Source of the DNA: DASXKD01 sp963707905
GTDB taxonomy: Bacteria > Actinomycetota > Actinomycetes > Streptosporangiales > Streptosporangiaceae
Assembly (NCBI GenBank): GCA_963707905.1
Contig: CAVPSA010000024.1
Coordinates: 1-64,000 of the forward strand
Direction of reading: 5' to 3'
Length of the DNA stretch: 64,000 nucleotides
The translations under genes and the position numbers were made by a program. The notes beneath the pieces are model-generated. The model had not been told where the DNA came from. It was given only the letters and a program-made list of their open reading frames with translations, and made no database searches. Positions 27,225 through 35,173 of the stretch are shown here, piece by piece. Numbering within the stretch: the stretch's first letter is position 1; every line of letters begins with the position of its first letter.

Positions 27225-28493
27225 TCACAGCAGCGAGAGCCAGCGCTCAGCCTGCGCCGGGCTCATGTCCCCGCGCAGGCCCGCCCGGATCTGGGCGTTG
27301 TTCTCGATGTTGTCCGCGCTGAGCTCGGGGTAGGCGGTGTACCACGCGGGCACCACTGCCTGATGGCAGCGGATGGTGTTCTTGAATTGCTCTTCCAGCT
27401 TGGCGCCGCCAAAAAACAGCCACCGGGTCGGCGGATAATCCAGGCCGTTGCTGAACGTCGCGTTCAGGCCCCACCAGACAATGTTGATGAAGTCGTCGTT
27501 GTAGGCCTCGACGGCGCCGTCGTAGCTGCTCGCGAACGTCATCCGCCGCCAGCCGTCGAGCGGAACCCACCGGGCGAAATGGATCGTCTTGATCCCGGCA
27601 AGGCTGTCGTGGTTGAAGATGTGCCGGACCCCGTAGTCGGTGAGGAAAAGCACCGCGCGGAAGGTCAGCTGCCGTAGCCGGCCGGGCCGGACGAAGCCGA
27701 CCACCGCGAACGGGTTCTGCGTGGTGAAGTCCTCGTACCTGGCAATCTCCTCGAGGTGCCGCAGGGCCGGCCGTTCGGTGAAGGGCTGGTCGTCACGCTC
27801 GGCCAGCCGGAGCAGCACGGCCCAGATCGGCAGGACCACGAGCAGCAGCGGCAGCAGCAGCATGAGAACCAGGGGCACGGCCACCATGTGCACGGCTTCA
27901 CCGGCGCGGAACCGCAGGGATGGCGGCGGCGGTGGCTTCCTTGCCCAGGCCAGGCCGGGGCAGCGGGCCACGTACCCGCGCAACTCCCCGCGGACCTCGG
28001 TGGCGGTCTGGCCGGCCCAGTCGCCCTGGTCGAGGTAGTCCTCCAGCGCATCACGCAGCCTCGCCTCCTGGCGGATCTGCCCGAGCCCGCGGCCCACCGT
28101 GTTCACGTAGAAAGCGCTGGCGGGGATCATGTGGCGGCGCAGCCAGGCGATCCGGGCCCGGCGGCGGGTACCCGGTCCCGGATACCCGGTGCAGTGCCCG
28201 AAGGCCTGGTCGATGCCGTCTCCGGCCAGGTCGACAAGCTCGGCCAGGTGACGGCGCAGTGGCGCGTCCACCTCGCTCATGAACACCAAGGTCGCCGGGA
28301 TCGGCCGGCCGTCCAGGCCCGCCGTCTCATCCAGCAGGTAGAGCTTGGCGAAGTGGAGCCCGCGAAGGTGAGTGAAGCCGAATGGTCCCTCGGCCAGGCC
28401 CTTGTGCGCGATCTCCGCGAGCCAGTCGCGCAGTTCGGCTACCCGTCCCGCGGCGACCGGCGCCCGGATGGTGACGCCCAGTTGATGCGGCAT
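27225..28493 (-). CDS. Membrane protein of the oxidase cluster, unknown function
   Basis: 422 residues. An N-terminal alpha/beta part (LGVTIRAPVAAGRVAELRDW, FGFTHLRGLHFAKLYLLDE) resembles a ferredoxin-like dimeric barrel as in DyP/Cld relatives. A strong hydrophobic hairpin lies near 200-225 (VAVPLVLMLLLPLLLVVLPI). The C-terminal half repeats the alpha/beta style (FFGGAKLEEQFKNTIRCHQA). No haem-ligand motif could be fixed. With 7 nt to the DyP gene it may tether or regulate the peroxidase at the membrane. The start codon ATG 28493 follows GGGGGAG. Confidence 0.6.
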   Translation of the reverse strand: MPHQLGVTIRAPVAAGRVAELRDWLAEIAHKGLAEGPFGFTHLRGLHFAKLYLLDETAGLDGRPIPATLVFMSEVDAPLRRHLAELVDLAGDGIDQAFGHCTGYPGPGTRRRARIAWLRRHMIPASAFYVNTVGRGLGQIRQEARLRDALEDYLDQGDWAGQTATEVRGELRGYVARCPGLAWARKPPPPPSLRFRAGEAVHMVAVPLVLMLLLPLLLVVLPIWAVLLRLAERDDQPFTERPALRHLEEIARYEDFTTQNPFAVVGFVRPGRLRQLTFRAVLFLTDYGVRHIFNHDSLAGIKTIHFARWVPLDGWRRMTFASSYDGAVEAYNDDFINIVWWGLNATFSNGLDYPPTRWLFFGGAKLEEQFKNTIRCHQAVVPAWYTAYPELSADNIENNAQIRAGLRGDMSPAQAERWLSLL

Positions 28494-28520
28494 GGCGATC
28501 TCCCCCGTGAGGCCCGCGTT

Positions 28521-29000
28521 TCACTGCCCGTACCGGGCGCGCGCGTCGGCTGCGCTGTCGGCTGAAGCGGTGCTGGGAACGGGCCAGCCGTCCGGCTGTG
28601 CCCGGTCGGCGGGTGGCTTGACCGCGGGCTCGCAGGCCTGCTCCGGCCGCGCGATGATCGCCGCCAGCGCGGTGTTTGCCAGGGAGATTCCGGCCGCCAC
28701 CAGGGCGACCCGCGCGGGCAGTTGCCGCCGCAGCCCCGCGGTAATCGCCGACACCGCGTCCGTGGCGTGGATGACGACGCCGACCCTGCCTTTCTGCTGC
28801 ACCGGGCCGCCGGCCAGCAGGTCCACGCCGAGCACCACCGTGCGGATGCCAAACATGCGCAGCGGGTAGCTGGCCACCTGGTTGGCGGCTGGGTCTGCGC
28901 CGAGGCGCCGGAGCATCATCTCCGGGGTCAGGAGCGCCATCGTGCCGTTCACCAGCCGGATTGCGGCCAGAGCGATGCGAGCATGATCGCGTGCGGTCAT
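28521..29000 (-). CDS. Small integral membrane protein (DUF4267-like)
   Basis: 159 residues with three to four hydrophobic helices: about 8-25 (ARIALAAIRLVNGTMALL), LRMFGIRTVVLGVDLL and VALVAAGISLANTALAAIIA. The pattern resembles small membrane proteins grouped as DUF4267 (tentative). The last 45 residues are polar, Pro/Ala-rich. ATG at 29000 is preferred because GGGAGG lies 10 nt upstream. First gene after the STAND NTPase, with a shared AGTC-N12-TGATAC element in the 106-nt gap. Confidence 0.6.
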   Translation of the reverse strand: MTARDHARIALAAIRLVNGTMALLTPEMMLRRLGADPAANQVASYPLRMFGIRTVVLGVDLLAGGPVQQKGRVGVVIHATDAVSAITAGLRRQLPARVALVAAGISLANTALAAIIARPEQACEPAVKPPADRAQPDGWPVPSTASADSAADARARYGQ

Positions 29001-29071
29001 TGCGCCCAGCCTCCCCGTCGTTCCGTTCTGCCCCGTGGCCGTCGAACTGCGTGACGGACCGTTACTAGATT

Positions 29072-29097
29072 GGAGAGTCTGCGGGCAGCTGTGATAC
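29072..29097 (-). promoter_or_regulatory. Shared element AGTC-N12-TGATAC before the DUF4267-like gene
   Basis: Plus strand GGAGAGTC (29072-29079), 12 bases, TGATAC (29092-29097), 71 nt before the ATG at 29000. Same spacing as the sites at 21988 and 31440, so the oxidase genes may have their own promoter apart from the NTPase gene. Confidence 0.5.
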
Positions 29098-29106
29098 ATG
29101 CGCAGG

Positions 29107-31368
29107 TCAGCCTTCCCCGAAATCTGCGCTGACGCTGACGTCTCCGGTGACGGCCAGCTGGCAAGTGCTGTCCGCCCCGGCGCCCTGACAGCTCTGCGCC
29201 CAGTCGTGGAAGTAGTAGCCAGAGTTAGCCGAAGCCGTGAGTGTGACCGTTCCGGACGCCGCGATCGGCACGGTGCACTGGGCCGTACAGGGCGGGAAAT
29301 TTCCTACCGTGACCGATCCTGGCCCGGTAACGCTGACGCTGAGTACGGCGTCGCCGCTGCCGCTGAGCTGGGTGGTGGCTGATCCTGCGGCGCTGTCGAC
29401 GGCGAGGACTTGCGCGTTTCCGCCGAAGCCAGCCGGTGTGAACCGCACCGTAATGGTGCACGAGCCCTGGGGCGGGATCGGTTGGGCCTGGCAGGGGTCC
29501 GCGGCGATGCTGTAAGGGGTAGCGGTTTGTGCGCCGGTGATCCGGAGCGGCCGGGTATTGGGATTGCGGACGACCACAGGCAGAGTGGCGCCGTGCCCGC
29601 CGGTGAAATCCACGGGGCCGAAGTTCACTGGCCTCAGGTCCGGTGGTTTGAGCGTGACCGCAGGCGGGGCCGACGTTGCCGTGCCGCCGGTGCCTGGGGA
29701 TCCGCCGACGGCCCCGCCGGTGCCTTGCCCGGATCCTCCGTGCTTGCCGTGGTGGTGGTGGCGGATGGTGGGGGAGGGGCTCGGCGTGGGCGAGGACGTG
29801 CTGGTGGTGGAGTGTGCCGCGGTGGGCGAGGAGGGCAGTGTCTTGACCACGCCGGCCGTGATCGCGAGCACGGCGAGGGTGCCGCTGCCTGCGACGGCCA
29901 GCAGCCTGCGCAGCGAGCGTGGCCGCCGCGGCTCAGCGGGCTTTGGTGCCGCCGGAGGCTGGAGAATCTCCAGGTTGTGCCGGGTGACCGCGGCCCCCTC
30001 GTGGTCGCCGTGCTGTTCGCGCAGCAGCAGCGCCCGGGTCAGGAGCTGGTGCGCGGAGGTGAGTTCGTCGAGGCACAGCGCGAGGGTTCCCTGCTGATGG
30101 GAGAACAGCGCTTCGCCGAGGTGGTCGCCGGCTGCGGCGGCGGCGTGCAGCCCGTGGGTGAGGGCCTGGCGGCTGGCCTCCCAGTGGCCGGCCAGGGTCA
30201 GGATCGGCTCCGCGACGCGCACCACCTCGACAACCCCCGGCCAGTCGCTACCCTCGGCGGCCCATCCGGCGATCGCCACGGCGGCGGAGGCGGCGCGGAT
30301 CGAGTCGGGAGCGGCCGGGTTGGCCGTGGTCAGCCAGCCGGTGAGTTCGCGCAGCGCAGCAGAGTGGTGGACGTCTTTGAACAACATCTCCCGGTACCGC
30401 GCCGCCTTGCACACCGGCAGCCCGTACCGGTCGTGCTGTTGCTCGGCCAGGCCGCGGCGGTGCAGCAGGCTCAGGCACTCACCGATCTCCGCCATGCCGC
30501 CCATCACCGCTACCAGGCCGCTGGGGAGCAGCGTGCCGGCGGCGAGCGCAAGGATGGCCAGCACGCGCCGGTGCCGCTGGGCCAGTGCGTCGACGCCCAG
30601 CCGGTCCAGAGCTTCGGGATCACGCTCGGTTGCGCTGGCCAGTGCTGCGAAAGACTGCCGGCCCTCGCGGACCAGGGCGGTGGCCTGGCGCAGATGCAGC
30701 GGCTGGCCGTCGATGGCATCGATCAGCCGCCGGACGCCGGCCATCTCGTCAGCCGATAGCGGCCGTCCCAGATCGTCGATGACCATCTGCAGGGCCGCGT
30801 CATCGGCGAGCCCGGCAAGTTGGTGGCTGTCGTCCTGGCCAAGGATCGGGTACTGCGAGCCGAGCAGGATGCTGCACCCCGGCAGGACGCTCTGCAGATA
30901 ATCGGCCTGCCCACGGGTGAGTGTCACGTCATCGGCCACGACGACGGCGTGAACCTGGCTGAGGATTTCCGCGCACTGGTCAGGGGTGAGCTTGACGGGC
31001 TGATCAGCGGTGTACAGCTCCGCGACGAGCCGGTGGAGCAGGTCCCGTAGCCCACCTGGGCCAGCCCGCAGGTACACGCCTCCCTCGGCAAAGGCCTCAG
31101 TCTCCGCGGTGGCGGCGACGTAGCGGAGCAGGGTGGTTTTCCCATACCCGCAGATCCCGAAAAGCCCGACCGGCCGCTGCGCCTGCACGGCTCTGCGCAC
31201 AACGTCCAGTTGGTCGTCCCGTCCTGCCGGACGAGCCGGGACGCTCCCCGGTGCTTGCCGCAGCCGTGGCAGGAGGCCTGGTGGGGGTCGGCCGGCCAGC
31301 CGGTCCACCCGAGAACCAGCCCGGCCATTCACCTCCAGGCGGAGATTCCCGTAGAGAATGCTGTTCAT
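29107..31368 (-). CDS. Membrane-spanning STAND NTPase with extracellular ASH and repeat domains
   Basis: 753 residues. N-terminal P-loop LFGICGYGKTTLL (about 69-81), acidic Walker B AVVVADDVTL (about 140) and sensor-like ILLGSQYP mark a STAND/NB-ARC ATPase, followed by helices to about 475. A single membrane helix (LLAVAGSGTLAVLAITAGVV, about 487-506) leads to a Ser/Thr/Pro linker with HHHHGKHGG. Outside are an ASH-like immunoglobulin domain (LRPVNFGPVDFTGG, then CTITVRFTP) and an InlB-type repeat with four Cys (GYYFHDWAQSC). It looks like a sensor linking the cell surface to ATP-dependent assembly. It is the first gene of the oxidase block and has the shared upstream element. Confidence 0.8.
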   Translation of the reverse strand: MNSILYGNLRLEVNGRAGSRVDRLAGRPPPGLLPRLRQAPGSVPARPAGRDDQLDVVRRAVQAQRPVGLFGICGYGKTTLLRYVAATAETEAFAEGGVYLRAGPGGLRDLLHRLVAELYTADQPVKLTPDQCAEILSQVHAVVVADDVTLTRGQADYLQSVLPGCSILLGSQYPILGQDDSHQLAGLADDAALQMVIDDLGRPLSADEMAGVRRLIDAIDGQPLHLRQATALVREGRQSFAALASATERDPEALDRLGVDALAQRHRRVLAILALAAGTLLPSGLVAVMGGMAEIGECLSLLHRRGLAEQQHDRYGLPVCKAARYREMLFKDVHHSAALRELTGWLTTANPAAPDSIRAASAAVAIAGWAAEGSDWPGVVEVVRVAEPILTLAGHWEASRQALTHGLHAAAAAGDHLGEALFSHQQGTLALCLDELTSAHQLLTRALLLREQHGDHEGAAVTRHNLEILQPPAAPKPAEPRRPRSLRRLLAVAGSGTLAVLAITAGVVKTLPSSPTAAHSTTSTSSPTPSPSPTIRHHHHGKHGGSGQGTGGAVGGSPGTGGTATSAPPAVTLKPPDLRPVNFGPVDFTGGHGATLPVVVRNPNTRPLRITGAQTATPYSIAADPCQAQPIPPQGSCTITVRFTPAGFGGNAQVLAVDSAAGSATTQLSGSGDAVLSVSVTGPGSVTVGNFPPCTAQCTVPIAASGTVTLTASANSGYYFHDWAQSCQGAGADSTCQLAVTGDVSVSADFGEG

Positions 31369-31439
31369 TTCGCCTCGCTAGACTCAGCAGTAAGATCACC
31401 GAAACCGGACCGTGACCAGCGGTATCCGGTAAACAGACT

Positions 31440-31465
31440 GAGCAGTCGCAGCGCGAGCTTGATAC
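31440..31465 (-). promoter_or_regulatory. Shared element AGTC-N12-TGATAC before the STAND gene
   Basis: Plus strand GAGCAGTC (31440-31447), 12 bases, TGATAC (31460-31465), 71 nt before the STAND start. The eight-base half is identical to the site before the patatin gene. Confidence 0.55.
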
Positions 31466-31561
31466 GTCCAGCGCCGATCCCGCGCCAGGGCGCTCAACCC
31501 AGACACAAGTCCGGCCGGCTGCCACCGCGGTGGGCGGGTTACCCGCCGGGCCCGGGCCAGA

Positions 31562-31592
31562 GGACCTACGTAGCAGCCGAGCGGGACCTACG
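31562..31592 (+). promoter_or_regulatory. Direct repeat GGACCTACG in the 31369-31695 divergent region
   Basis: GGACCTACG occurs at 31562-31570 and 31584-31592, 22 bp apart (two helical turns), about 105 bp before the DUF805 gene. It recalls GGGAC-type boxes of dormancy or stress regulators, but the match is loose. A GC-rich hairpin (GTGGCCCT/AGGGCCCAC) follows at about 31670-31688. The rest of the region has no gene. Confidence 0.3.
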
Positions 31593-31695
31593 GCACTCTC
31601 GCCCGGCCGGTTAGCCTCCCCGAATGGGAGTGGGGGGAGACGATGAATGGTTCCGACGTGAGGGAAGGTGGCCCTGAAGGGCCCACGGTAACCAC

Positions 31696-32826
31696 ATGAT
31701 CACTTCAGGTGGGCAGATAGTCGCTACCGAGAGCCTGCCCATTCGGCCGCGGCGGCGATGGTATTGGGTGGCAGGCGGCGCGCTGGCGGTCGCGCTGATC
31801 TGCATTGCGCTAGGTATAGCCGGGTTCTTCTCCCTGAACCGGCAGATCAAGGATTTTCAGCGCGTCACGGTGCCCGGCCAGGCCGAGGTCACCTTGGCGC
31901 AACCGGGTGGCTACGTCCTCTACGTCGAGGGGGCGGGCCAATGCTGCTCCCTCGCCACCGGCAGCGGGGACTCTGCGCCGTTCCCCCAGTGGTCGATGAG
32001 GGTGGCTCTGCTGCCGGAAAACGGTGGCTCCCCGGTATCCATCAACGTCTGGCGCGGTGCGACCGAAAGCTACGGCGTCACGGGGCACGAGGGTCAGGCG
32101 GCCATGTATTTTACGATCGGCCATCCCGGCAGGTACCTCCTGAGTGTCAGCAACGCGACCCCCCACTCGATCGCCGACGTTGCCGTCGGGCGGGGCATCG
32201 GGCACGGCATGCTCTCGCTTGTGCTCATCCTGGTCGCGGTATTTGCCCTTATCCCAGCTGGGCTCGTGGTCGGCGGGGTCACCTTCTTCCGCCGCCGCCG
32301 CGCCCGCCGCAACCCGCACGCCCCACAGGTCATGCAGTCAAGTCAGAAACCAGAGGCGGCAATGAGCATTCCCGGTCCCATCCAGGCTTATCCCGGCGAG
32401 CCCGGCCGGCGTCCGTCCGGCGGCCCCACTCCCTTGGCCTACCTCCAAGGTGGCCCGGTGGGCTTCGGTGAAGCCATCAAGCAGGGGTTCAGTAATGGCT
32501 TCGTCTATCGCGGGCGCGCCTCGCGGTCGGCGTACTGGTGGTTCACCTTGTTTGTGCTGATAGTGGGCTTTGCCCTGGAGGCGATAATCTTCATCCCGCT
32601 GACATTGCACAGCAGTTGGGCCGCCGTTGTCTTGCTAGTAATCACTCTTATCGTTGTCATTTACCTGAACCTGATAGTACTCGCGCTGCTTGTTCGCCGG
32701 CTCCATGACATCGACAAATCCGGCTGGTGGGTCTTCATCGGGCTCGTGCCGTTCGCTGGCCCGATCATCCTCTTGGTCCTCACCGTGCTCGAGGGGACGC
32801 CAGCACTCAACCGCTACCAGCCGTAG
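31696..32826 (+). CDS. Membrane protein with C-terminal DUF805 domain
   Basis: 376 residues. One membrane helix near 25-45, an extracytoplasmic beta-rich part (about 50-165, YVLYVEGAGQCCSLATGSGD), a second helix at 175-195, a basic cytoplasmic linker, then the DUF805 domain: GRASRSAYWWFTLFVLIVGF, RRLHDIDKSGWWVFIGLVP with three to four helices. DUF805 proteins are inner-membrane proteins of unknown role. Fusion to a lumenal sensor-like part suggests a surface stress function. No Shine-Dalgarno is clear at ATG 31696. Divergent from the STAND gene. Confidence 0.8.
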   Translation: MITSGGQIVATESLPIRPRRRWYWVAGGALAVALICIALGIAGFFSLNRQIKDFQRVTVPGQAEVTLAQPGGYVLYVEGAGQCCSLATGSGDSAPFPQWSMRVALLPENGGSPVSINVWRGATESYGVTGHEGQAAMYFTIGHPGRYLLSVSNATPHSIADVAVGRGIGHGMLSLVLILVAVFALIPAGLVVGGVTFFRRRRARRNPHAPQVMQSSQKPEAAMSIPGPIQAYPGEPGRRPSGGPTPLAYLQGGPVGFGEAIKQGFSNGFVYRGRASRSAYWWFTLFVLIVGFALEAIIFIPLTLHSSWAAVVLLVITLIVVIYLNLIVLALLVRRLHDIDKSGWWVFIGLVPFAGPIILLVLTVLEGTPALNRYQP

Positions 32827-32861
32827 CTTCGTCGCGCCTGCGCGATGCCCGTAGCCGTCGA

Positions 32862-33425
32862 TCAGGAGCGGTCGTCGCCTGGCTCCAGGAGCCTGCCGTT
32901 CTTCGACAGGTCCGGGTCGGTGCATGCGGAGAGGTTGAAACAGCAGGGCCGCCGCTTCCCGCTGTTCATCTTCGAGATGGTCACGTCGACCCGTCGTCTG
33001 CGCGTGTCAGGGTTCTTCGTGGCGTTGACCCAGCGCACCCATTCCCAGCGCGCCATCGGGGTGATCTCGTTCCACAGGTTCTGGATCTTCTGCGGGGCAG
33101 CTGCCAGAGCTGCCGCAAGATCTTGGGGCACGCTCGGCTCCGGCCAGTCCTTGGTCACCTCGATGCCGACCGTCGCAGTGTCACCCACGCTGATGCCAGC
33201 GGCGTGCTGCAGCGCGTCATCGACCCTCATCCAGTGGCCGAAATTTCCGTCTGGTTCGAGCACCGTCTGGAACTCGGCGCCATTGATCGTTCCGTGGACG
33301 GCCACCTGCCCGCGCGAGGACAGGTCTTTGCTCGCTGTCTCGGGCAACCGCAACACAGTCGATGTGTCGATCGTGGACAGCGTGGCGTCGAAGCGAACGG
33401 CCGCTCCCTCTGTGCGCTGAGTCAC
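32862..33425 (-). CDS. YdeI/OmdA-like protein with DUF1905 domain
   Basis: 187 residues. The N-terminal half (RFDATLSTIDTSTVLRLPET, GTINGAEFQTVLEPDGNFGH) is the DUF1905 beta-barrel; the C-terminal half (PQDLAAALAAAPQKIQNLWN, ARWEWVRWVNATKNPDTRRR) is the bacteriocin-protection YdeI/OmpD-associated helical domain. Both together are a common cytosolic pair of domains linked to resistance to cationic peptides in some bacteria, biochemistry unknown. Complete length; no operon partner. Confidence 0.8.
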   Translation of the reverse strand: MTQRTEGAAVRFDATLSTIDTSTVLRLPETASKDLSSRGQVAVHGTINGAEFQTVLEPDGNFGHWMRVDDALQHAAGISVGDTATVGIEVTKDWPEPSVPQDLAAALAAAPQKIQNLWNEITPMARWEWVRWVNATKNPDTRRRRVDVTISKMNSGKRRPCCFNLSACTDPDLSKNGRLLEPGDDRS

Positions 33426-33485
33426 CGGCGTCTCTCATCTCTGTTCCGGACCCCGACGGCGATACCGTCATCGTTATCACCTGTA

Positions 33486-34394
33486 TTATGCGGGCGGCGG
33501 TACCTGGTGGAACCCGGCCGGGACTGGCATGCTCAGCATGGCCCGGTGAGCCGGGGTGGGGGGCAGCCACTGGAAGTCGGTCTGGAGCCCTCCCGGCGCC
33601 TCCAGTCGCATGGGCAGGTATGTCACCGGATTCACCCAAAGCGTGAGGTGGCCTGAGCTCCCCGTTATCTTCAGGGCGTCAGCCCCGCCGACTGCCTGCC
33701 TGCCCACCATGGTGAAGGCGCCGCAGGCCAGCTGGGCGCGGATGAAGTCCGGCCAGGCGTTGCGGCCGCCGTTTAGCCGGATTCCGCCGCCGGGCAGGCA
33801 ACTCGCGGACGCCGGCCCGGTGACTGCCGGGCGCGGTGATTGCGCGGTCCACCAGGTGCGGCTCGTGTAGTTCACCACGGTGGTGGCAAGCGACCCGTTC
33901 CTGATGGTGATCTGCTCGTCGAACAGATGCCGCCCGGTGGCGGTGAAGACGGACCGCTTCGTGGTGTGAAGGCTGGCCCACAGGAGCTCGTGGTCCCCCT
34001 CCTGGGGGGAGCTGCCACCAGGCCCGCCCGACCCGGTCATGCCGCCGGGCGCTGGCTGGAGGGTGATCCCAGCCGGGTACATGGTGCGCGTATAGGCGAT
34101 CACGCCGGTCATGCCGGGGGCGGACAGGGCGCGCTCAACCCGGGAGATCACATAGGCGGTGGTCCGTGCCTGCGGCCCACCCGCCGGGCGGCCGAAGGCA
34201 CCCGTTACCCCGGCCACGGCCAGGGTGCCCGCGATCAGCACGGCTGCTGCCCCTGCGGCGGTCACCGCCCGGATTGTCATCGTGCGCCTGTGATGGTGCC
34301 GGCAGGCCTTCCGCACCAGCCCCGGCGGAACGCGCACGCCCTCGGTGGCCCGTTCCATGTCGGTGCGCAGCCGCTGCTCGAGTTCGGTGCTCAT
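33486..34394 (-). CDS. Membrane anti-sigma-like protein of the SigE-type pair
   Basis: 302 residues. A short cytoplasmic N-terminus (LEQRLRTDMERATEGVRVPP, then basic RKACRHHHRRT) precedes one membrane helix (about 40-65) and an extracytoplasmic domain with VISRVERALSAPGMTGVIAY and NVYLPMRLE-like features (VNPVTYLPMRLEAPG), as in CU044_5270-type proteins. It overlaps the sigma gene by 4 nt (ATGA), so the two are coupled. It probably holds the sigma factor at the membrane and senses an outside signal; this is inferred from the pairing. Confidence 0.75.
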   Translation of the reverse strand: MSTELEQRLRTDMERATEGVRVPPGLVRKACRHHHRRTMTIRAVTAAGAAAVLIAGTLAVAGVTGAFGRPAGGPQARTTAYVISRVERALSAPGMTGVIAYTRTMYPAGITLQPAPGGMTGSGGPGGSSPQEGDHELLWASLHTTKRSVFTATGRHLFDEQITIRNGSLATTVVNYTSRTWWTAQSPRPAVTGPASASCLPGGGIRLNGGRNAWPDFIRAQLACGAFTMVGRQAVGGADALKITGSSGHLTLWVNPVTYLPMRLEAPGGLQTDFQWLPPTPAHRAMLSMPVPAGFHQVPPPA

Positions 34395-34933
34395 GATCTT
34401 GGTCCCCTCGCTGGCCCGTGTGCGGCCCGTTCGGCGGGGCCGGGTGATTCGCTGAGTTCGCGCAGCCTGCGCAGCGCGCGTGAGGCCGCTGACTTGACCG
34501 TGCCCACCGAGCAGCCCAGGACCTGCGCCGACTCGGCCTCGCTCAGCTGCTCCCAGTACCGCGCCACGATCACTGCCCGCTGGCGAGGCGGCAGTTGCAT
34601 CAGCAGCCGCACCAGCGAATCACGCAGGTCCACCTCGGCGGTGCCGTCCACCACAGCGGCGCCGGCGCCAGACCGCAGCAACCGCAGCCGCTTCCGCCAG
34701 GCCCGCTGCTGCCGCCAGTTGTCGGCCGCCAGGTGATACAAAGTCCGCCGCAGGTACCCTTCCGGGTCACCCTCGATAGTCCGCCAGTGCCGCAGCAGCC
34801 GCTCCAGACCAGCCTGCAGCAGATCCTCACCCGCCTCCCTGCTGCCGACGAGCAGGACCGCGGTGCGCAGCAACGCCTCGCCGCGCTCGGCCAGGAACGA
34901 CTCCAAGTCCGCGGCAGCCCGGTCAGATCCCAT
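34391..34933 (-). CDS. SigE-family ECF sigma factor
   Basis: 180 residues: region 2 (FLAERGEALLRTAVLLVGSR, EAGEDLLQAGLERLLRHW) and region 4 (LPPRQRAVIVARYWEQLSEA, ESAQVLGCSVGTVKSAASRA). GCSVGTVKS is the recognition helix typical of the actinobacterial SigE/SigM group. Coupled to the membrane anti-sigma-like gene by an ATGA overlap. Upstream (34934-35173) 240 bp shows no gene and probably holds the promoter. Confidence 0.88.
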   Translation of the reverse strand: MGSDRAAADLESFLAERGEALLRTAVLLVGSREAGEDLLQAGLERLLRHWRTIEGDPEGYLRRTLYHLAADNWRQQRAWRKRLRLLRSGAGAAVVDGTAEVDLRDSLVRLLMQLPPRQRAVIVARYWEQLSEAESAQVLGCSVGTVKSAASRALRRLRELSESPGPAERAAHGPARGPRS

Positions 34934-35173
34934 GCGATCAGCTCCGTCCCGTCACCACCAAGTACGGGCCAGGCCACCGGAAGGTTGCCAACCGGAGAGC
35001 ACTTCCTGGCGAGGTTCTGGTGAGCGTGCCCAGGCCCGTAACGGTTCCGGAACGCTGCGCGCAGCGGGCACGGCTTCGGCGCAGGCGGCGCGGCTGGCAC
35101 CCAGGCCAGCGGCCAGACCGGGGTCGGCTCGGGTGGCGGCGCCACCGACGTGCGGATCAGGCCACGCCGGGGT

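Noticed and set aside
18232..31368. Anti-phage defence island (STAND plus patatin as in Avs/CapV systems)
   Set aside because: No nucleotide-cyclase/CD-NTase or defence effector was seen, and the four haem or lipid enzymes fit metabolism better; not fully excluded.
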